A stretch of 31,463 nt of DNA, from positions 1 to 31,463 of IMG/VR virus record IMGVR_UViG_3300047546_001528; one strand, 5' to 3'. Position 1 is the first letter of the stretch; each line of letters begins with the position of its first letter. A program made the translations under genes and the position numbers. Source of the DNA: a virus. Below are positions 27,801-31,463 of this stretch, piece after piece. The notes below the pieces were generated by a model. It made no database searches, was not told where the DNA came from, and was given only the letters and a program-made list of their open reading frames with translations.

Positions 27801-29558
27801 ATACAAATAAATGATAAATCTTATACTTTTGGTCAGTCAACTATTGTTATTTCAGACGCTCTAAATGCACTATCAGAAGCACAAAAAAGACAAGCTGCTA
27901 ATTTAGCCGCACTTAATAAACCTATTCTAAGTACCGAAGTAAGCCTTGAAATAGTAAAAGGTACTATTGAACAAATAAATGAGTTTACTAAAAAACAAAC
28001 TCAGACCCAATTAGAACAGTATGCACTGGCACAACGTCTCGGAGACCAATACTCTGAACAGGCTAAAGCAAAAAATGATGAATTTAAGGCTAATAGACAA
28101 CTATTAGCATCCGACGAATTTGACCGTAATGACTACCTGGCTAAGTTTGGTCAGTCAATTACACTACAGGCTAGATTAGCATTAGAACAAGAAAAATCAA
28201 TTGGAATCATTGGGTTGATGCGAGATGGTCTTCTTGGTTATAATGTTACCTTAACCGAAGCCGTAGGTTTAGCTAAAGAACTTCAAAATTCTTTTAGAGG
28301 ATTAGCAACTGGTAGCTTACTATCTGCACTCCCTGTCGGACAGCAACTTCAGTTTCAACAAGGTGTGCTTAGTGGCAGTGGTCCATTTGCGGCACGTAAT
28401 CAAAATGAAGCCTTTGGTGCTGTCACTAATATAATCGGTCTTGAAATGAAACGCTCTGATATGCAGCGTCAGGTAGGACAAAGACTAACAGATATTGCAA
28501 AAGATGATGCTGATAAACGACAAAAACTTCAGGAAGATTATAATAAAGACTTGCTTAAAATGCAAGAAGACTACGAAAAAAGAAAACTGGAACTTTTGAA
28601 AAAGAGTGAGGTTGATAAACGTCAAGGTAAAGTTGACTTCTATAGCTCGTTAATGAACGCTGATAATCTTACTCCAGAACAACAAAAGATGTTGTCTGGT
28701 AAGTATGAAACTCTTTTTGGTCAAGTAAGTGAACTGCGTAATCAAGGTCAGTTTGATAAGGCTACTGCTGTATTAGAAGCTGGTACTACTCAGATTACAA
28801 ATGAGATGAATTATCTTCAGGAAGTAGCTAATCAAAAAGAAAATATCAAAGAAGCCGACAAAGATATTGCTAAACTTCAAGAAGACTATAATAAAGCAGA
28901 TTCAGCAGATTCACGTAAATCAATACTTGACAAAATTGAACAACGTCGCCAAGATAAAGATACCGCAGAAAATCGTATTAAGCAACTCGATGAAATTAGA
29001 ACATTACAAACTGATGCCGATAATGAACGAGTAAAAACTGCTACCGAGGCAGAAGACAAAATTACGGATGACTACAATAAACAAGTAGATGAACGTAAGA
29101 AAGCATATCTTGATGCCCTTAAAGAACAAGATGCAGCATATAAAAAGTCCGTTGATGATGCAAAAAAGCAATCACAGGAACTTTATGACCAGAATATTAC
29201 TAGTCTTAACTTTCTGACTGCTCTAGGTGTATTTTCCGAAACTATTCCAAATTTATTTAAGCAGATGTTAAGTGCTGGGAGAGACCCAGAGGGTTTAGAC
29301 CGTATTGACGCAAAAATCAGTGAGGCTGAGAGAACATTACTTGAGGCTACTCCAGCAACACTGCGTCCTACAATTAGTGCTTTAATTACTACTCTTGAAA
29401 AACTTAACGCAGGTCCCAGTCAGACACAAATAAACCCAGAAGACCCACTGCCAACTGCTCTGGATAAAGTTGCTACAAGCACAGATGAATTAAAGACATC
29501 AATTGATGTACTTAATAGCACTCTTAAAACATACATGGCGGGCGGATATTATAGATAG
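24825..29558 (+). CDS. Tape measure protein (1577 aa)
   Basis: The longest gene, directly after G/GT. Mostly alpha-helical with coiled coils (about 30-230, 600-880, 1270-1480), a Gly-rich linker near 258-290 (GMGTGGGGTAGGLGGGG), and a hydrophobic segment near 545-565 (IAAIFSLIQFTVGTTIQTL) typical of tape measures that insert into the membrane. Residues 1280-1500 are a highly charged coiled coil. By the length rule the tail is about 235 nm. No lysozyme or peptidase domain was recognised. Codons are AT-rich and uniform. Confidence 0.93.
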   Translation: MTGIDVPISFTVVGKSEVQSALKSIVSELDKLAQTKNKTAVRESVTKSLFPSGSGVDSLGDNKELRNLVSQAQKRVLNAESLAKLQQFSQSKDFESNAALSALVAKQQSPLASFIRQADAAGLGVQNSKGELNTKNLAKAVKDNITSLLERGRLTSKQLAEIEKLIEKGDFEKLAQKLQYHESKQTNATKIKEDVKKAASNAINNVTALTNVANAAGTAAQQVQTQLNNATSPQNFGTNPAAWAAQAAAALANTQAVPTAATGGMGTGGGGTAGGLGGGGIGGMTGVPGAPDPIDEYLSALSRRFSTISTSFLKVNEVARGSLRSLTPQSVENFLNQFGTTLEEFRTETAKILEQEGAQIGMTPAENAALGQMIFGTSRTLSGPEFANLNEAEIAQQARLLGAGDIATAFPNMTDEQREKALRIFTTQVAQTTKAYKLLAETVENINVKLGQLNREEANVIISRIRTERNPELAQQAMEQLNRRRVIFAGQDLQYRESEYGNLSPAELASLSPSVANDIEENRNSVKRNANQALGAPRTAFEQLATLGGRIAAIFSLIQFTVGTTIQTLQQFLEQANRLEKVSATVNALSGNFDTYSKSLTLAATQQRKFGGTLEENLQGLSSLIPVSKRYNADLQQLDNIARRLAIVDPLQGFSGAAIALKEFFSGDITSLSRRFEIDRATLNSIKEAGDKTAQLQKLDQVLNDLGISNEVLNARTKTSAATFDKFGATISNITTAFGAFIQDALRPTVEQLDNFLSVFNSTITFVENNRAINLDISSNFAKLAPTVNSIINLQNQVANNTELLSNKDSQLSQKFVDNADNRAQKLKEIAQLQNQLTREVSSTTLEVNNLIRQFNEANNVQAQFITDKETAVQFAKAASTGDVNALVRGLREPNILGIPRYESANRADQSLNNLLGNITGFKSPLTPFVLQGDRGGTQAQLSILADLLDQIIEKRSQLDRVGQEALVRDVADANNAFVYANLSAKEFIDLLIQINDKSYTFGQSTIVISDALNALSEAQKRQAANLAALNKPILSTEVSLEIVKGTIEQINEFTKKQTQTQLEQYALAQRLGDQYSEQAKAKNDEFKANRQLLASDEFDRNDYLAKFGQSITLQARLALEQEKSIGIIGLMRDGLLGYNVTLTEAVGLAKELQNSFRGLATGSLLSALPVGQQLQFQQGVLSGSGPFAARNQNEAFGAVTNIIGLEMKRSDMQRQVGQRLTDIAKDDADKRQKLQEDYNKDLLKMQEDYEKRKLELLKKSEVDKRQGKVDFYSSLMNADNLTPEQQKMLSGKYETLFGQVSELRNQGQFDKATAVLEAGTTQITNEMNYLQEVANQKENIKEADKDIAKLQEDYNKADSADSRKSILDKIEQRRQDKDTAENRIKQLDEIRTLQTDADNERVKTATEAEDKITDDYNKQVDERKKAYLDALKEQDAAYKKSVDDAKKQSQELYDQNITSLNFLTALGVFSETIPNLFKQMLSAGRDPEGLDRIDAKISEAERTLLEATPATLRPTISALITTLEKLNAGPSQTQINPEDPLPTALDKVATSTDELKTSIDVLNSTLKTYMAGGYYR

Positions 29559-29566
29559 GAGTATAA

Positions 29567-29962
29567 ATGGCAACGATTAGAATTAGCGGGTATCTTGCGG
29601 ATGATACAACTGCTTTTAGTTATGAAATCCGCCCAAATGATATTCAGAGTAATATTAAAAACTACACTGAAGATATTCATGGACTTGATGGAACTTTCCA
29701 CAGATTTCATAGAGCGTACAAGCATAACTTTAAGTTGACATTTAACAACGTACAATCTGGTATTGCTAATACTCTCTATACAATATTTACTACACCGAAT
29801 CAAATGGTTTTTCAAAATATAGACGGGATTAATTACACTGTGATGACAGATGCAGATTCTTTCTCATCAACCATAGCTGGGAATTCTGTAGCCTTACGTA
29901 AAGACTCAAACGGAGAAAGAATTAAACTCTACACAGTGTCACTTAATTTGGTAGAAAAATGA
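29567..29962 (+). CDS. Tail-tip protein after the tape measure (131 aa), distal-tail candidate
   Basis: Follows the tape measure by 8 bp with an AGGAG. Beta-rich: IRISGYLADDTTAFSYEIRP, RFHRAYKHNFKLTFNN, NQMVFQNIDGINYTVMTD, RIKLYTVSLNLVEK. In siphoviruses this position is usually the distal tail protein; the size is on the small side for that. Its stop overlaps the start of the next gene (ATGA). Confidence 0.55.
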   Translation: MATIRISGYLADDTTAFSYEIRPNDIQSNIKNYTEDIHGLDGTFHRFHRAYKHNFKLTFNNVQSGIANTLYTIFTTPNQMVFQNIDGINYTVMTDADSFSSTIAGNSVALRKDSNGERIKLYTVSLNLVEK

Positions 29963-31463
29963 ACACAATACAGAATAAAGTATACATAACTAATAAAAGT
30001 AACGTAGAGATTACAATTCCGCAATCGTATGTTACAGTTCTTGACGGAAGTTATAGTCTAGATTTTGAATCAACTCAGCAATTTGCACTGGGGCTTGCAC
30101 AACCACAAACGTGTAAAATAACATTAGTCAAACCAAAGTCAGGGCAGTTTTCTGCCCTGACAACCATACTAAACAGAGACTATGACTGGCGTATGATGAA
30201 TGTTACCCTGACTACATCTGTTAATGGTGGTGCAGAGTCTGTGACATTCAAAGGCTTGACTTTCCAACGAAGCGAGAGCATGAATACGGTCTCCTTTATT
30301 TGTCGTGGTTTTTTAGACTTGTTAAACATCACAAAAATACAGACTCCGCTGTTTCGTAATAGAAAAGTGGCTACTTCTATCGCAGATATACCTAATGGCT
30401 CAACAAATGCGCAGATTTATACACTACTATCTAACCAGAATCCCACAACAATAAGTGGTTCTTCCGTAGGTATCATTAATAGCATACTTTGGCTACTTGG
30501 TGGTAGACCATCAAAATATTCCACGCTGTACACACAGCAGTACACTCCAGTATCTGGAGAATATCCTAAATTTTACTTTGACTGTGATAATTCAGTTATT
30601 AACCCAGAATGGGCATGGTTTAACTACGAAAACTTAACTAGTGATTTATCACAACTTTGTAAAGCCGCCGGTGGTATTTTGAAACAAGACGCAGATGGCA
30701 TTGTACGTTTTTCTAATGTATATTCCATAAGAAAAGCGTGGAATGGTTTTACAATTACTGATTCAAACTGCACAGAAATGCAACTTGGTGAATCAGAAAC
30801 CGAGCCTTATTCAAAAATAGTTATGACATTCACGCCACGTTACCTAACTGGTAGTAAAGAAATCTATAAACAAAATCTAGAAGAATTTATTCAACCTGGG
30901 CAGAGTGTTGAACGTGAGATACAATTTAGTCAGCCAGTATACTCGTTGCTTAACAAAACAACATCCGGACAACTATCGGACAGTATTGTTAATAGTCAGT
31001 TTAACTCGGTAAAAGACTTTATTTCCGCCCTTGATGTTAAGGGTACAAAGAGAATTATTCAAGCAAGAATAAAACCATATAGTGGTCTTTATATCCCAAA
31101 ATATGTAGCATCTGGAGAACTAGGTAACTTTACTATTGTTCAAAATACAAATGCTGTTCCTAGTCAGTCAATTAACCTTATTGTGTCTAACTCTGGGCTA
31201 GCAGGTTCACCCACATTATTTATTGCGGATGTAACTCTGTTCGGAAGAACACTTGAAGCTGCAAAAACCGAGAATTATATATCAGATATTAATCAATATC
31301 CATCTGTATCTGGATTTAAACAATTGAGTCTTCCTAATAATCCATATGTTCAAAATAAGGATGACGCCAAGCGTGTTGTTGACTTAACAAAATACCTTAT
31401 GCAAACACCCCGACTGAAAATCACTGTTAACGAAGTCCCATACACTAGTCAAATAAAACTAGG
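29959..31463 (+). CDS. Tail tip / hub protein, partial (runs off the right edge)
   Basis: ATG at 29959 inside the stop of the previous gene. The frame is open for all 501 complete codons to the window end. Begins MNTIQNKVYITNKSNVEITI. The segment LCKAAGGILKQDADGIVRFSN (near residues 234-254) is the kind of motif (helix, GG, D-DG-xxF) seen in siphovirus tail-hub and minor tail proteins. The rest is beta-rich with scattered aromatic residues. It would sit at the tail tip and may contact the host. Confidence 0.7.
   Translation, partial: MNTIQNKVYITNKSNVEITIPQSYVTVLDGSYSLDFESTQQFALGLAQPQTCKITLVKPKSGQFSALTTILNRDYDWRMMNVTLTTSVNGGAESVTFKGLTFQRSESMNTVSFICRGFLDLLNITKIQTPLFRNRKVATSIADIPNGSTNAQIYTLLSNQNPTTISGSSVGIINSILWLLGGRPSKYSTLYTQQYTPVSGEYPKFYFDCDNSVINPEWAWFNYENLTSDLSQLCKAAGGILKQDADGIVRFSNVYSIRKAWNGFTITDSNCTEMQLGESETEPYSKIVMTFTPRYLTGSKEIYKQNLEEFIQPGQSVEREIQFSQPVYSLLNKTTSGQLSDSIVNSQFNSVKDFISALDVKGTKRIIQARIKPYSGLYIPKYVASGELGNFTIVQNTNAVPSQSINLIVSNSGLAGSPTLFIADVTLFGRTLEAAKTENYISDINQYPSVSGFKQLSLPNNPYVQNKDDAKRVVDLTKYLMQTPRLKITVNEVPYTSQIKL

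Overview
The window is part of the genome of a tailed bacteriophage, almost certainly a siphovirus. It carries a portal, a large terminase, a protease-scaffold, a major capsid protein, a tail tube protein, a G/GT chaperone pair, a 1577-residue tape measure and tail-tip genes, and no sheath gene. At about 1.5 angstrom per tape-measure residue the tail would be about 235 nm long. Genes are tightly packed, mostly with AGGAG-type ribosome sites, and several promoters match bacterial sigma-70. The host cannot be read from the sequence. The BMP-type lipoprotein and the VanW variant resemble proteins I associate with Chloroflexota (Anaerolineae), but this is only a hint. The last gene runs off the right edge.

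Layout. (1) 1-1765 holds small leftward units. Each has a sigma-70-like promoter preceded by 11-bp repeats in helical phase and a G-rich palindrome or half-palindrome. They express a 52-aa protein, a 56-aa membrane peptide and a tRNA-like RNA, and one fires out of the left edge. (2) 1766-5712 is leftward: an HNH nuclease, then a moron-like cassette with its own promoter (BMP lipoprotein, RNase H-like protein, zinc-ribbon and AT-hook proteins, VanW protein, membrane protein), with heavily overlapping genes. (3) 5785-12044 is leftward late: terminase small-subunit candidate, large terminase with an intein, portal, amidase, coiled-coil membrane protein, holin candidate. (4) 12123-16235 is leftward nucleotide metabolism: class II ribonucleotide reductase split by a group I intron with a GIY-YIG endonuclease, MazG, and an Nmad1/DUF1599 protein. 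(5) 16236-16481 is a divergent promoter region with an array of TATAAT repeats. (6) 16482-31463 is rightward: a zinc-finger/AT-hook/HTH protein, then head and tail genes.

The most notable result is a regulatory one. A 29-bp sequence, identical at 26 positions, occurs three times: before the leftward packaging/lysis genes (12097-12125), before the rightward head/tail genes (16840-16868), and inside the nrdJ intron ahead of the homing endonuclease (13583-13611). I read it as this phage's late promoter. The DNA-binding protein encoded between the rightward early promoter and the rightward late promoter is the best candidate for its activator. The 11-bp repeat promoters at the left end look like a second, separately controlled regulon.

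How the genes fit together: nucleoside capture (BMP), ribonucleotide reduction (NrdJ), nucleotide clean-up (MazG) and possibly base modification (Nmad1) form a nucleotide theme. Packaging/lysis and head/tail genes are divergent transcription units joined by a shared promoter. An intein in TerL and an intron in nrdJ place two self-splicing elements in essential genes about 1.6 kb apart.
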